A DNA stretch of 64,000 bases from Acanthamoeba castellanii str. Neff. Its lineage: Eukaryota > Discosea > Longamoebia > Acanthamoebidae. The DNA lies in the NCBI RefSeq assembly GCF_000313135.1, contig NW_004457442.1, positions 1,146,657 through 1,210,656 of the forward strand, written 5' to 3'. The position numbers and the translations under genes are program-made. Position 1 is the stretch's first letter, and every line of letters starts with the position of its first letter. Positions 1 through 11,334 of this stretch are shown piece after piece. Below the pieces are notes generated by a model, which saw only the letters and a list, made by a program, of their open reading frames with translations, had not been told where the DNA came from and searched no databases.

Positions 1-2450
1 TAAACGGCCATGTGTCGCACCACGTCGTAGATGGCGGACAGCATCCGGCCGGTTCGGTCGAACCAGTCCAGCTGCGCCTCGTCCTTGATCGTTCCCTCCA
101 CAATCGCCTGGTCGTGGAGTCACCTCCAATTGTCAGCCGATCAAGCGAAGCGAGGCGTTGAGTAGAGTAGCGCAGAGTGTACCTTCTTGAGCTTATCTAA
201 ACTCTCATGCATGACATGAATATTATCTACATCCAAAAATGATACAACGGTGTTGGGATAGTCCTCGTAACCACCGCCCGTTGCTTTGTGCATCACCGCG
301 GTGAGCTTGGGCCTGTGCGCATAAAGGTGATGTGAGTCAGGGGCTCAGCCTCATAATGACGGACACCACGGCACGCAGGCACGAGCGGTGGCCAAGTTGT
401 ACCTGACGTCAATGATTCGTACTGGCACCGACGGATTGATTGCCCCGAGTGCGTTGATGAACTTTTCGTCGGCCGATGATCGAGCGAACCCTTGATGAGT
501 GGTGTTAAAGAAGGACGCTACACTTAAGAATGTGTTGGAACTGGTGGCTCCTGCTGGGCACAGCGTGTTGTACGTACCCAGTAGGCCGACTCGTGGCTGT
601 GATGACCGACAGATCACGGCGCTCCCCGATCGCCAGCAGAGAGCGGGCAGACGGCACTTGACCCGGTACTTGGCGCATTCGTGGAGCTCTGCATCGCCGA
701 TGAACCGAAAAGTGAAACGTGAGGTGTCAGTGTGCCCGACACGCATTGTATTGTAAAATCAAATGGAGCTGTAGAGGTACCTTGATCTGTCATCTCGGAC
801 GGAACGACCAGCAGAGACGGGTAGGTCGGGCTCAGCTTAAAGTCTTCGTTGGCGTGAGATATGCGCCATGGGCCACCACCCCCTTCCGTGATACCCATTC
901 GCCCAAACTCGAGGTAGGGATCGTACGACCACCGTCTCAGTCTCTGCGGGAACAGCGAGTGGCGTTAGTACGAATGGCAGAGGAGGAAGAAGACTATAAA
1001 GTGCGTGACACCATGTATGGTGCCTGTGGGAAGAGAGTAAGGTTACCCCAGAAGCTTGGTAATAAGGGAAGGCAAACAACGGCTCGGTTTTGGGTATTCG
1101 CAGCAGCTGTTGATGGAAGACTGACGCGCCTGAGTGTGGAGATTGAATGCGTGAGCAGTCTGCTGTTGGCGACTCTGAGCCACTGCGGGAAAGAGTGGGC
1201 GCAGGGAATGAAAGCGTACTCCTGTCGTCAGCAAAGACGAGTATGAGCGAATGCACGTCCTTGGCGTGCAGGGTCAGGTGCTTCCCGCTCCTTTCGGCGG
1301 TGGCGATATTGCTCAAGGCCATCACGCGCGCACCCTCCTCCCACCCCATCCTCTCCTGCTCAACGTAGGGTTGAAATGAATTAATACAGTATTATTTTGT
1401 TTCATAATAATCGGTACAAATTCATGCTATTATTATTTGTTATTATTTATAAATAACAAAAATAAGAAACAATTAAGGCACCTTGAGGAAGTCGTCGCCA
1501 GAGGTGGGATCGAAGATGACTCGAAAGTTGGTGACGACGAGGCGTCCGCTGATGATGCAGATGGCCGCGTTGGGCATGGACAGACCTATGCACTTGGTGC
1601 GCTCCAGAAGCGTTCGTTCGCCTGGCAAGTAGGACCGGTCGAAGAGGGTATGGGGGTCGGCTAGCCGCCGATAGTAGTACTTCCTCATCTTGAGCCGCTC
1701 TAGCGCATCACTTTCGCTGCCCAGGCCTCGCATTGATGAAGTTGCAGCAGCAACCAGGGCAGCAGATGTCGAGGTGGTCGTGGTGGTGATCTGTGAGGAG
1801 GGTCCTACGGCAGCCGCCAAAGATGGAGGTGCATTGAGGGAATGCAGAAGCTCGTGCGACGGTTGGAAGGGCGCGGGCAGCGATGCGCTGCGGCTACGCG
1901 TGCGCGTGGGTGGCACCTGCAGTCGAGAGGGGGGCTGCGCTGCAGTGCTATCGTTGGTGCCACCTTCAGGCTGTACAACCTCGAAGCTATCGATACCGAC
2001 GCCATTTTCTTCATCCTCGACGATGTGGGGCTGAGCTCCAGGTTGCCGAGCGCTTTGACGATTGTTGTTGCTGGAGGCTGCTGATTCTTCTTGTCCAGAG
2101 CCGCTACGAGATGTCAGTTTCGAGAAGGGGTTTGTGGTGAGGAGCGATTTGAGGGAGCGACCCGGTGAGCGAGCGAGGTGGGGGGAAGGTGGAGATGAAG
2201 ATGAAGTGGCTGAAGAAGATGACGAGGGAGGGGGCGAGCGGTGGTGCCCAGAGAGCAGGGAGCGCAGAGTATAGGCAGGCGCGGGTGCGGGCGCCTTGGT
2301 CGCTGGCTGCAGTTCCAGCATGCTGTCATCCGTAGGTGGGACGGTGGGGCGATCTGTGCCGCCCTCCCGCGGCAACATGACGAGCTGATACCGCGCGCGG
2401 CCACAGGCGAAAGGAGACAGAAAGAGGAGACGAAAGTGCAGCCAGAACAA
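1..2450 (-). CDS. Myotubularin-family phosphoinositide phosphatase (3' end cut by window edge)
   Basis: Exons (minus strand, 5' to 3'): 2450-1482, 1355-1220, 1129-1047, 943-781, 688-578, 490-403, 312-183, 107-1 and onward. About 595 residues are visible. The first ~255 residues are disordered and Ser/Pro-rich. A GRAM-like segment follows (LPGERTLLERT, VTNFRVIFDP, residues ~285-320), then myotubularin-core blocks: WSYDPYLEFGRMG, PTYPSLLVVPSEMTD, RLPALCWRSG, SSQPRVGLLG, DEKFINALGAINPS, GGGYEDYPN and FLDVDNIHVMHESL. The family removes the D3 phosphate from PI3P and PI(3,5)P2 on endosomes. The catalytic CxxGxDR loop would lie just beyond base 1, so active versus pseudophosphatase status cannot be decided here. 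The start is uncertain: an in-frame ATG at 2378 (MLPREGG) avoids an odd hydrophobic N-terminus and may be the real one. Splice phases agree throughout. Confidence 0.88.
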
Positions 2451-2643
2451 GAAGGCGAAGGTTGTTGATCAATACATTTTATTTTATTTTTATCCCTGAA
2501 AATGAAGGAAAATGTTCGTCCACATTTTCATAGTAAGTTAATTTTGAGTGCCCCATTGGAGGCGACGGCGAGTTCGAGGACACACTTCCAGGCCAGCTGT
2601 ACGATTGGTGATACACGTCCCTTCTCTCTGTAGATTGCCAAAC

Positions 2644-4214
2644 CTAAAGCATTTCAATGTAGTTGCTGGCGATGTAGCCCTCATTGCCCTGGGTGTCTAC
2701 CACGAGGCACCACGACGCGTCGGAGCTGTCCTTCACAAACACCACCGCGCCGGCGGCGAGCGAGGCCAGCTCGCCCGGGTTCTCGGCCGTCCACGCGTAC
2801 AGGGCCTTGGCTTGCGGCATCGCCGGCGGACGCGGCGGCGGCGGCCCGGGTGCAACGCCCACGAACGACCCCGAAGACCCGGGCTGCCGTCGCGGCGGCG
2901 CCATGCCGGGCGGCTTCACCTGGGGCGGCGGTGGCGTGTAGCCCGAGTGCGTCGCGGGCGCTGTGACAGCGCGGTTGTACGCGGGCGCAGCGCCGGCTCC
3001 GGCGCCGCCGGCGTAAGAGAGATTGGGCGAAGAGGCGAAGGTGGTGGGCTGTGGTCGCGGGTAACCGCCGGTGGCGGCAGGCGCGGGGGGAGGCGCGCTT
3101 CGCGCTGCGGTGGTGGGCACGGCGTCACAGCTGCCGCTGCTGTAGCCTTCCTCGCGCGGCGGCAGCGGCGGGACCTCAGGGCCAGCGAGGTTCGTGCTGC
3201 CCGTGTTCACCGGCAGCGCTGATGTGCTCGCCTTGATGTAGGGACACGCAGGTTAGCAAGAGAAGTGGCACTTGGACATACATGCAGGCTGGCTCACCAT
3301 TTTCTGAAGAGCGAAGCGACGGAGCTCCTCGGCGTTGAGGTTGCCGGTCTGCAGGTCGCCCTGGACCATGACCTGCACGCGGATGCTGATCTCGCCCGAG
3401 ACCTGCTCGCCCTCGTGGCCGGGTCCGCTGACGAGCGGGTACGACTTGCTGATCTCGCCCAGAGTCATCACCTCCGACATCGGTATCCGCACCTCGCCCA
3501 TGTAGTCGTTCGAACCGATCCTGTCCTGAACGTTCCCACACGCCACGCACGACGCACGACACACGACACACGACCGTCGACGTCAGCAGACACGCCAAAC
3601 CAAAGACGCTTCATCATAACCACACTCAAGCTTACCCAATCCCATACAGTGATTTCTAGCGTGGACGAGGCGAACCCCGAGCCCTTGCTGCCGAGGAAGC
3701 GGAACGTTAGCAAACAATTGTCCACAAGGCAAAACAATAGTCTTGTATATTAAATTTTAATTCAATGTCCATATTTCCATTATAAGAATTATTAATTAAA
3801 AATTAATAAAAGGACGAGGAGGAGAGTGCACGTACAAGAAGAACTTCTCGTTCCAGCGGGGGTTGAGGTTCTTCATTATCTTCTTTGTCTTGTGCTTTAT
3901 GGTGCCCAGCTTCACTTTGACGAAAGGATCACTGGTGCCTGTAATGGCTCCGGCTTGTAAGCATGCTAAAAGAAGAAATGGATGCATACAGGAGGACATA
4001 AAATAACGAGAACGAAACGTTGCAGCAAGGACTAGTGACTGGCGACTGGTGAATGAGTTATTAAAAATCTTAAAAATAATAAACCAGTACCGCAAGAGTC
4101 CTTGACGGCAAGGCCCTTGCCCTCGATGATGGTGACGCAGATTTCATCTTCCGTCATTCCTTTTTGCTGGCCGTGCTGTGAACGTTGTGTTTCTTTCGCG
4201 TTCGGTTCGAACAC
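2644..4214 (-). CDS. C2 domain - proline-rich - SH3 protein
   Basis: Exons: 4214-4091, 3938-3836, 3687-3636, 3525-3298, 3231-2644; they sum to 1095 nt (364 aa). An N-terminal C2 domain (residues ~20-135) shows DSCGTSDPFVKVKLGT, LNPRWNEKFFF, STLEITVWDWDRIGSND and YMGEVRIPM, keeping the acidic positions expected of Ca2+-binding loops. A Pro/Gly/Ala-rich linker of about 140 residues follows, then a C-terminal SH3 domain (ALYAWTAENPGELASLAAG, WCLVV, GYIASNYIEML). The likely role is a Ca2+-dependent membrane adaptor linking phospholipid to Pro-rich partners, for example at sites of actin or endocytic activity; this is inference. The start could instead be the in-frame ATG at 4157 (MTEDEICV). The gene is divergent from the C2-BTB gene, whose first coding exon is also 124 nt and is interrupted at the same C2 position. 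Confidence 0.87.
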
Positions 4215-4314
4215 CAGGCAACAGCTGCAGTTATTCGTTCACCTAAAGAGGACTCTCCGTGGTCAAAGAAATCACAAAAAAAAACACACAAAATAGTGAT
4301 CTTTTAAGAACAAG
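4215..4314. promoter_or_regulatory. Short bidirectional spacer between divergent C2 genes
   Basis: About 100 bp separate the two proposed start codons (minus gene at 4214, plus gene at 4315). Both promoters, or a shared one, must lie here or in the 5' exons. No TATA box or other motif is clear. An A-rich run occupies 4272-4295. Confidence 0.35.
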
Positions 4315-7300
4315 ATGAAGTTGTTGAGGCGGACATCGCTGCTTGGCAGTGACGGCTCGAGAGATGTGCACCTGCTGCGAGGAACCGCCGAGGTGGTCCT
4401 TGTCGAGGGCCGCAACCTCGCCATCCGTGACAGCTGCGGTACGCTTTCCCCCCTCGTCGACAACCGCACTTTTTCCTGGTGAAAATAAAAATAAAAATAA
4501 ATAAAAAATAAAAAATAAATGCACAAAATAGCTTATTATTATTATTATTATTTTATCGCATAGGCACCAGCGATCCTTACGTGATATTGCGCCTGGGCGA
4601 CAAGAAGTACTCGTCCACTATCAAGTACAAGGTACGCCGCCTCGTAAGGGCTTGCTCTCGGTTTCTAATGCGCGCAGCGGCAGCACTCACTCCCATATTT
4701 GACGACGCTTGGTGGTGTCTGCGCAGACGCTCAACCCGGTGTGGAAGGAGAAGTTCACTTTCCAGATCCACGCCGACGAGGCTCTGCACTGCGATGTGTG
4801 GGACAAGGACAAGTTCCTGCGCGACGACCCGCTGGGCAACGTCGTCCTCCACCTTGGGAGTAACCTCGCCCGCACCTTCGTGCTGTTCACAGTGTTCTGA
4901 TGCAACACGCTCTCTTTTGTGTGCGTGCGTGCGTGCGTGTGCGGTGGTGCGTGTGTGCGTGTGTCATAGAATATGCGAGCACGCAGGTTGTGGACGTGTG
5001 GGTTCCCCTGGAGAATGTGGAGTGCGGTGAGCTCCACTTCCAAATCCTCTATCGCACCTTTGCGGACGATCTCCAGAAGAGCTTCCAGGCCATCGAGAGT
5101 ACACCGCCGCCAATACCCTCCCACTGTGCAAGTTCGTGATACTCACGCGTGCCGCACACGCACACATATCACCGCACACGCACACGCACACGCACGCACG
5201 CAAACAGTGCTGCCCCTTCAAATCGCGAGCCTGGTCGCGACACCGATCATGTGGACCGAAGCAGGGAAGTGCAAGCAGGCGCTGGCCGACCACCTGGCTT
5301 CGCTGGTGAACAATGAAGAGTGGGCCGACGTGGAGTTCGTCCTGGACGCTGATGGCGACAAGCGAATTTTTGGGTGCCCCCGACCTCTCCCGTCATATCT
5401 CGCGCTCGCGCAACTCACTCTCGGGCGGCCCGTCGTGTACAACTGAACAGGCACAGTGCGATCCTTGCGTCGCGCTGCCCCGTATTCCAATCGTCACTGC
5501 CCAAGTCCGCCGCACGCAAGAGGTCCGCCAGCCGGCGGGCCAGCAGCGCCGACGTACAGCTATCGGGCGAGTTCGGCTTCTCCCGCAACGCCTCGCCCAA
5601 GCTCGGTACTAATTCTTGTGCTTGTTCACACTCCACCGTGTTTGAGGGCAGTACTGACGCGCTGTCCACCCTGTTCACAGAAACTATAACTGGAATGTCA
5701 AGCAGCCGACTGGTACCCACCACTGAGTCGCCCGAGTCCGGCTCGCCCAAGCACCACCGAAAGGCAAGCTCCCTCCACTCTTCGTTCTTTTTCTCACACT
5801 CTCCGTCAACGCCGCCTCACACCCGTCGCACGTGCGTTGTTGTGTTGTTGTTAAACCGTAACAGAAGGAGAAGAGGCGGGCGAGGGTGCTGATCAAGGAG
5901 CACAAGGCCGACGTGTTCCTGGCGATGCTCCACTTCCTCTACACGGGCGCCGTGCCGAGCGTGCCTTGCTTCGGCTACACGCTGCGCAAGCAGGAGGAAA
6001 AGCCCGAACAGGGCGCGGCCAAGGCAGAGGAGCCGCCCAAGCCGCCCGTCAGGTGGACCTGGTACGGGACGACCGGGGCCCTGTCAGCCCCACTGCTTGA
6101 TGAACGATCGGTGACCGGTCATTATGTGTTGCGCACAGGTTTGCGGATCCGGACTGGGCCGACTTCGAGCCGGAGGTTAACGACGAGCTCGAGAAGGCCT
6201 ACCAGCAAGCGGTGACGGCCAACGACGGTACCATACCCGCGTGCACCTCTGGGTATCACTGCATCTTCTGGAAAATAGAAACTCACACGCCCGGGGCGGA
6301 CGACGGGTCCGTGCGACAGGCAATTCGATCCGGGTGCGAGTCGACAGTGAGCGGTTCGTGGAGGTGCGGGTTGGGTCCTCGCTCTACCAGAAGCGGTACG
6401 ACGACGAATCGCGGCAAAGGAGCGTCAAGCGAGAAGATCCCTCTGTTGGTACGCGTTCGACACATTTATTAGTATTTTTATATATTTATATATATTTCTA
6501 TTTATATATTTGTATTTATTTACAGGATCCTCTGAGCAATCCTCCTCGTCGTCTTCTTCAACACCTACCGACCGGCTATCGCAATTCAACGCCCAGCAGC
6601 TCATGGCCAAGCAGGATCTCGACGTCCGACTCGCCAAGATTGCAATCGGTACCGGCCCCGTGCGCGCGCGCGCTGGTGCATTGTGTGAAGTGGCTGGCAA
6701 CCGGCTGACTGACCGCGTCGCACCAGAGTACTCCCTGTCCGACGCCTTTGTGCTCCAGTGCGAGAACGCGATCCGTTTTGGAGAGTACAGCCTCACCGAG
6801 GTACGAGCTCCTCACCCCCCCCCCTCTCCATGCCACTCCGAGCCGTGCTGACGCAGCGCGTAATGGGCCTCAGCTTCCCGTGAATTTGGTGGACGACCTG
6901 AAGAAGGCCATCGAAACCACCGACTACGCGCAGGTGCTGTGTGTCGTGTGTGTCGTGTGTCCTGGTACGCTCAAGCTCACAGCGTTATCGGGGGACTGCA
7001 GGTTACGGTGGTGGTAGCAGATGACGCGGACGAGTCGGTGCATCACGAGGTGTTGGCCCACCCGTGCTTCCTGGCCTTGTCGCCCTTCTTCCGGGCCATC
7101 CTCCAGAGCGGAATGAAAGAGGCCCAGGAGAAGCGCATCGAACTCACCGAGGTCACCCGCGATTGCTTCCTGCTCGTCCTCGAATTCCTCCACACCGGTA
7201 CACGCGCCACCGCACACGCACCGCACCACCGCACACGATGACACAAAACTAACTAGGCAACGCGCGCTGCAGGCCTATTCGCGAAGTTCCCAACGGAGTA

Positions 7301-7637
7301 TGCGCTGGAGATGCTGCGCATCAGCGACCAGTACGATATTTCGCCGCACCTGCGCCAGATGATCGAGCAGTTCATCGCCACCCACCTGCTGGAGTCCCAC
7401 AATGCCATCGCCATCTACCACTACGCCGTGCTCAACAACGCCGCCAACCTCGAGGCCACCGCCCTCGCCGCCATCAAGTACGCACGTGGTCCCTCTTCAC
7501 TCAAACCCTGCAGCGCCGTTGCTCACTTTCCGCTTCGTGTCAGGCGGAACGCGGCGTACCCTGCGTGGACGAAGAGGAACCGCGAGGCCCTGGCCACGCT
7601 CAACCCGACCGCGCACCAGACAGTGTTTGGCAGCTGA
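4315..7637 (+). CDS. C2-BTB-WWE-BTB-BACK multidomain protein
   Basis: Sixteen exons: 4315-4438, 4564-4631, 4727-4859, 4970-5098, 5208-5373, 5451-5605, 5681-5763, 5865-6061, 6139-6227, 6320-6448, 6526-6648, 6727-6800, 6874-6933, 7002-7197, 7273-7477, 7544-7637; 2025 nt, 674 aa. Domains: C2 (~15-145; DSCGTSDPYVILRLG, LNPVWKEKFTFQIH, VWDKDKFLRDDPLGN); first BTB (~170-310; EEWADVEFVLDADGDKRIFG, AILASRCPVFQSSL, a ~65-residue Ser/basic insert, then DVFLAMLHFLYTGAV); WWE (~348-424; VRWTWFADPDWADFEPEVN, LEKAYQQAV); second BTB (~510-605; HEVLAHPCFLALSPFFRAIL, LLVLEFLHTG); BACK-like helices to ~660. BTB-BACK proteins usually recruit substrates to Cullin-3, WWE domains can bind ADP-ribose or ubiquitin-pathway proteins, and C2 suggests membrane targeting. 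The intron after 5763 uses a GC donor. A two-gene split near 5139-5250 is possible, but the phase fits a single frame. Confidence 0.82.
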
Positions 7638-7779
7638 CGCTCGCGGTGCTCCATGTGTCTCACTGTGTCGCAAGCAAAAACGTGGCCACGTCATGTACTA
7701 CCTTAAGCTTTTGGTTTTGATTTGTTTTTAGGACTACTTTTGAATTTAAAACAAACGGGCAGTCGATGAAGAAGGGAGC

Positions 7780-9398
7780 ATGCTGGATCTAGACGCCTGC
7801 ATAGAGAAGCTCTACAAGTGCGAGCCGATATCCGAGCACGCAGTCAAATGGATTTGCGAAAAGGTGAGGGAACTGCTCGTAAATGAGCCAAATGTGCTCT
7901 GCCTCTCCTCGCCGCTCACCGTCGTTGGCGACGTCCATGGGTACTACGCCTGCCGCCGGCCCACGTGGCTTCTCCTTCTCCTACTACTACCCCCCCCCAA
8001 TCTCATCTCATCCTCAACAGACAGTTCTACGACGTGATCGAGCTTTTCCGAATCGCCGGCTACGTGCCGGACACCAACTACCTGTTCCTCGGCGACTTTG
8101 TCGATCGGTACCGTCGGACCCCTTTCGCTCTCTCCCCCTTCTTTTATCGCCACTGGCGGCCAACCCGCAACGGCTCTCTTCCCTCCTGCCGCCGCCGCTT
8201 GGGCACGTGCAGCGGGCATCACAGTGTCGAAACGGTGTCGCTGCTCCTCGCCCTCAAGCTTCGCCACCCGCACCGAGGTGCACCCACCGCCCACCGCCGC
8301 GAACACTGAACACGCATCGTGTCAGTCTGTCTCTGTGCTCCTTGCTCACACGTTGTGTGCGTGTGCAGTGCACCTGCTCCGAGGCAATCACGAATCGCGA
8401 GCCATCTCGCTCACCTACGGCTTCTATGCCGAGTGCAAGAAGAAGTATGGCAACCCCAACGTCTGGTAACGTTAACGCCTTCCCTCCCTGCTCCGCATTT
8501 CCTTCTCCTTCTCTCTCCTCATCTGTAGTCTGTGCGGCCTCATCGAACATTCGCAGGAGGTACTTCATGGAGGTCTTCGATTTCCTGACCATCTCAGCCA
8601 CCATCGACAACAAAATCTTCGCTGTTCATGGAGGTTCGGCACGCACGCACCGCCGCACACGCACCACTACAGTCACCGCGCGTGCCGCCATTGCCGAACC
8701 CCGTGTGCCGCGTTTGCCTGACACATGCTCGCTCGTTTGTTATGGTGCGCCAGGCCTATCGCCCGAGATCCTCTCGCTGGAGCAGATCAAGGTGCTCTAT
8801 CGCTTCGGGGAGATCCCCATGGAGGGTGCCATTGCCGACCTCATGTGGTCCGACCCCGAGCCCGACAAGGACGGCTTCTATCTTTCACAAAGGTGATGTG
8901 CGTTGTGTGTGCGTGTGCGTGTGCGTGTGCGTGTTGTCATGGGACTCAAGTTGTATGCTTCATACGTGCAGGAACGCCGGGTATACGTTTGGGGCCGACG
9001 TGGTGGACATGTTTCTGCGAACAAACAATCTGCAGCACATCCTGCGGGCGCATCAGCTGTGCATGGAAGGCTACCAGGTACTGTGGGATGACAAGCTGTC
9101 CACCGTGTGGTCCGCCCCCAACTACTGCTACCGCTGCGGCAACGTGGCTTCCGTGCTGGAGATATCCGAGGTACGTGCTTGCTGTCCTTCCTACGACGCA
9201 ACAAGGCGCTGAGTGCCCCTCGGTGCGGGTGTCCATCATGGTCGGCTGATGTTTGTGCATGCGCGTGTTGCGTGTGCGGTATTGTGTTGCGTGTCGTGCG
9301 TGTTCCAGAGTGGCGATCGTCACTTCAACGTCTTTTCCGCCGCGCCGGAGAACACAAGGGCCACGCCGGAGGCCAACGTGCCCGACTACTTCCTGTAG
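7780..9398 (+). CDS. PPP4C: Serine/threonine protein phosphatase, PP4 catalytic subunit type
   Basis: Exons: 7780-7940, 8021-8107, 8213-8277, 8369-8465, 8557-8633, 8754-8892, 8972-9170, 9309-9398; 915 nt, 304 aa, close to the ~307 of known PP4c. The PPP metal and catalytic motifs are all present: [32 protein letters not shown] and [11 protein letters not shown]. The C-terminus ends DYFL, as in PP2A/PP4/PP6 enzymes whose last Leu is carboxymethylated. [15 protein letters not shown] and FSAAPENTR favour PP4 over PP6. The family acts in centrosome function, splicing-factor turnover and DNA-damage signalling through regulatory subunits that are not in this window. It lies downstream of the C2-BTB gene and converges on the F-box-TLDc gene 106 bp away. 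PP6 is the main alternative. Confidence 0.92.
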
Positions 9399-9504
9399 CG
9401 CTCCTTCTCTCTTCCGGTTCAAAGGTTTATTTATTATTTTTGTAGATACAGACAGTAATCGTGTTTTGTGGTTGCCTTGCCTTGCTTTGCATTGCTGGGT
9501 TTTG

Positions 9505-11182
9505 TCACTCTTTCGCTCCAGTTCGTTTGGAGCCACGCAGCCTGTGGACCATGGAAGCGAACACGCTTCTTTTGCGTTCGGGCGGGGCAGCGAGCTCCTT
9601 CTCTCGCCGGAGGTGCGGATGCTCCCGGTCGATGGCGAACACCTCCACTTCCCCCACCAGAAAGTGGGGTTCACCGGCCAGGAAGCAGTGCCAGTCCTCC
9701 TCCTGCGTACGGTATCGGGATCAGGCCGGCCTCTCAATCAGCGGGGGAGGGGGGGGGTGCGTGGTGCGTTACCTTGGTCAGGGCCTGCCGCAGGGCGGTC
9801 GAGGAGTAGAACGAGCCCAGTCTGCTCCAGCTCCATCGGCCCTTGTTGTGCGGGTACCCGAACACGCCCAGGTCCTGCTTCGCTTCTGCACGTACAACAT
9901 CATCGTTAGCGCCATCATCACGCGCCAGACGCGAGCAAATGAGAGGCGATGCGGTGAGTGATGTGAGGTTCGGCCGTGAACGTACCTGCACCCCACGTCG
10001 GCCCGTAGTTCGCGTTGTTGATAACTCCAGTGCCGCTGCCCTTGTGCTGCATGAAGCACGGCTCGACCCTGTGTGCAACGACAACGGCAAAGCGCAGAGA
10101 CGGGAAGCAGCGTTGGCCGAACATGAAGGTCGATTCAACTGTTGTGCCGGGGCGGGCTTACCCCTTGGGGTTCTTGAGCGAGAAGATGAACGGCACGTCG
10201 CCGACGGTTGGAGTCGCCGTCGGTGGCGACGAACCTGCCGGCGATTCCCAAATGTCCCACGAGAGCGGGTTGTAGCCGCCCAGTATGTACCTGCCGCCCT
10301 CGTCAGCGGACATGCGCGCGCTCTAGATACGCTCGACGATCGAGGGGATCCGCGAGTACCCTTTTTCGGTCTTGCACACCGTGACCGTGGGACCCTTCTT
10401 GTCGCAGTGCTTGTGGAAACCCCTGGCTGTGAACCCATGCACCGACGCCCTGTCATACCAATGATCGGCCATTGAGGTTAGGATCATCAGCCGCCTGTAA
10501 TGTAGCGTTAACAGCTCTTCTCTTCGTACCGGTAGATGAGTTTCCAGGTTCTATAGCCGCTAAGCCAGGCGTTGAGCTGGGCCATCATATCAGCAGTCAG
10601 CACGGTCGTGCCTGGGAAGAAGCGAACTGCACAGCGTATGTGTGCACAGATCGCCGAGAGAGAAGCAAGGGCGAAGGCAAACACAATGTTAGGCAGCCTC
10701 ACACAGACGCTGCACGGCGGTTATGAGAGAGAGCGTACTCGATTCTACGTAGATCTGCTTCCACGCTTTCTCGCTCTGCTCCTTGTACAGTGCGAGGGCA
10801 TCCTGCCACTCCTTCGACGGGTGCGAACGTTGGCATATCGAGCGCCTGCCGAGTGAGTCGGTACGAGCATGAGTCAGTCACCTCGGTGCGCGCCGCTCAT
10901 GTAGAAGGCGAAGCCAAGAAAGAAGAAGCAGTTGCTGCTCGTTACCACAAGCTTTCATCTTCGCACAGCACAAGCCACTACGCAGATTTAAAGCACGAAT
11001 TAATGTGAGCACGGCATCCTCGTTGGACATGGATGGCACAGAGAAAGAGGAGAAGGTACTTGCGCACATACGGCGGAGGCGTTCACGAGAGCGTCGGCGC
11101 TCAGTTCGCGCAGGATACGCACGCTGAGCTCCTCCGGCAAAACCTCAAACGGGTTCCCCCGCGCTCCCCCTTCCTCTTCCAT
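9505..11182 (-). CDS. F-box and TLDc domain protein
   Basis: Nine exons: 11182-11060, 10977-10946, 10845-10739, 10626-10530, 10449-10360, 10290-10162, 10068-9986, 9885-9773, 9702-9505; 972 nt, 323 aa. The N-terminal F-box (residues ~12-58; FEVLPEELSVRILRELS, NASAVCAQWLVLCEDESLW) includes a 32-nt exon. A TLDc domain follows (~90-285): LTADMMAQLNAWLSG, WKLIYRASVHGFTARGFH, GPTVTVCKTEKGYILGGYN, FIFSLKNPKGVEPC, GTGVINNANYGPTW and FLVGEVEVFAID. TLDc proteins are linked to oxidative-stress protection and V-ATPase regulation, while F-boxes recruit substrates to SCF ubiquitin ligases; here one chain carries both. The start is the first ATG before the F-box. The exon 4 acceptor could shift by 15 nt (10611) without changing frame. 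Confidence 0.86.
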
Positions 11183-11334
11183 CTTCTCTGGGCTTTGGTG
11201 TTGTCTCCCCCCCCCTTCGAGTTTCTTTTCGTTCTTCTGTACTCCGTTTCGCCTGAACGCAGCTTATCGTTTTAATAAAATAATTAGCTATAATTACCGA
11301 AATAAATATTTAAATATTGAAGCAGGCCTGAGAG
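11183..11334. promoter_or_regulatory. Divergent intergenic spacer (F-box-TLDc / two-TM protein)
   Basis: 151 bp between divergent start codons. It is AT-rich around 11270-11320 (TAATAAAATAATTAGC, AAATAAATATTTAAATATTG) against a GC-rich background, which fits a shared core promoter. No specific factor site is recognised. Confidence 0.35.

Noticed and set aside
7883..8896. 337-codon plus-strand frame across the PP4 gene
   Set aside because: It reads through several introns; the spliced PP4 exons account for the conserved motifs.
8946..9737. 263-codon minus-strand frame between PP4 and F-box-TLDc genes
   Set aside because: Antisense to PP4 exons; only the 9702-9505 part overlaps a real minus-strand exon, and in a different frame.
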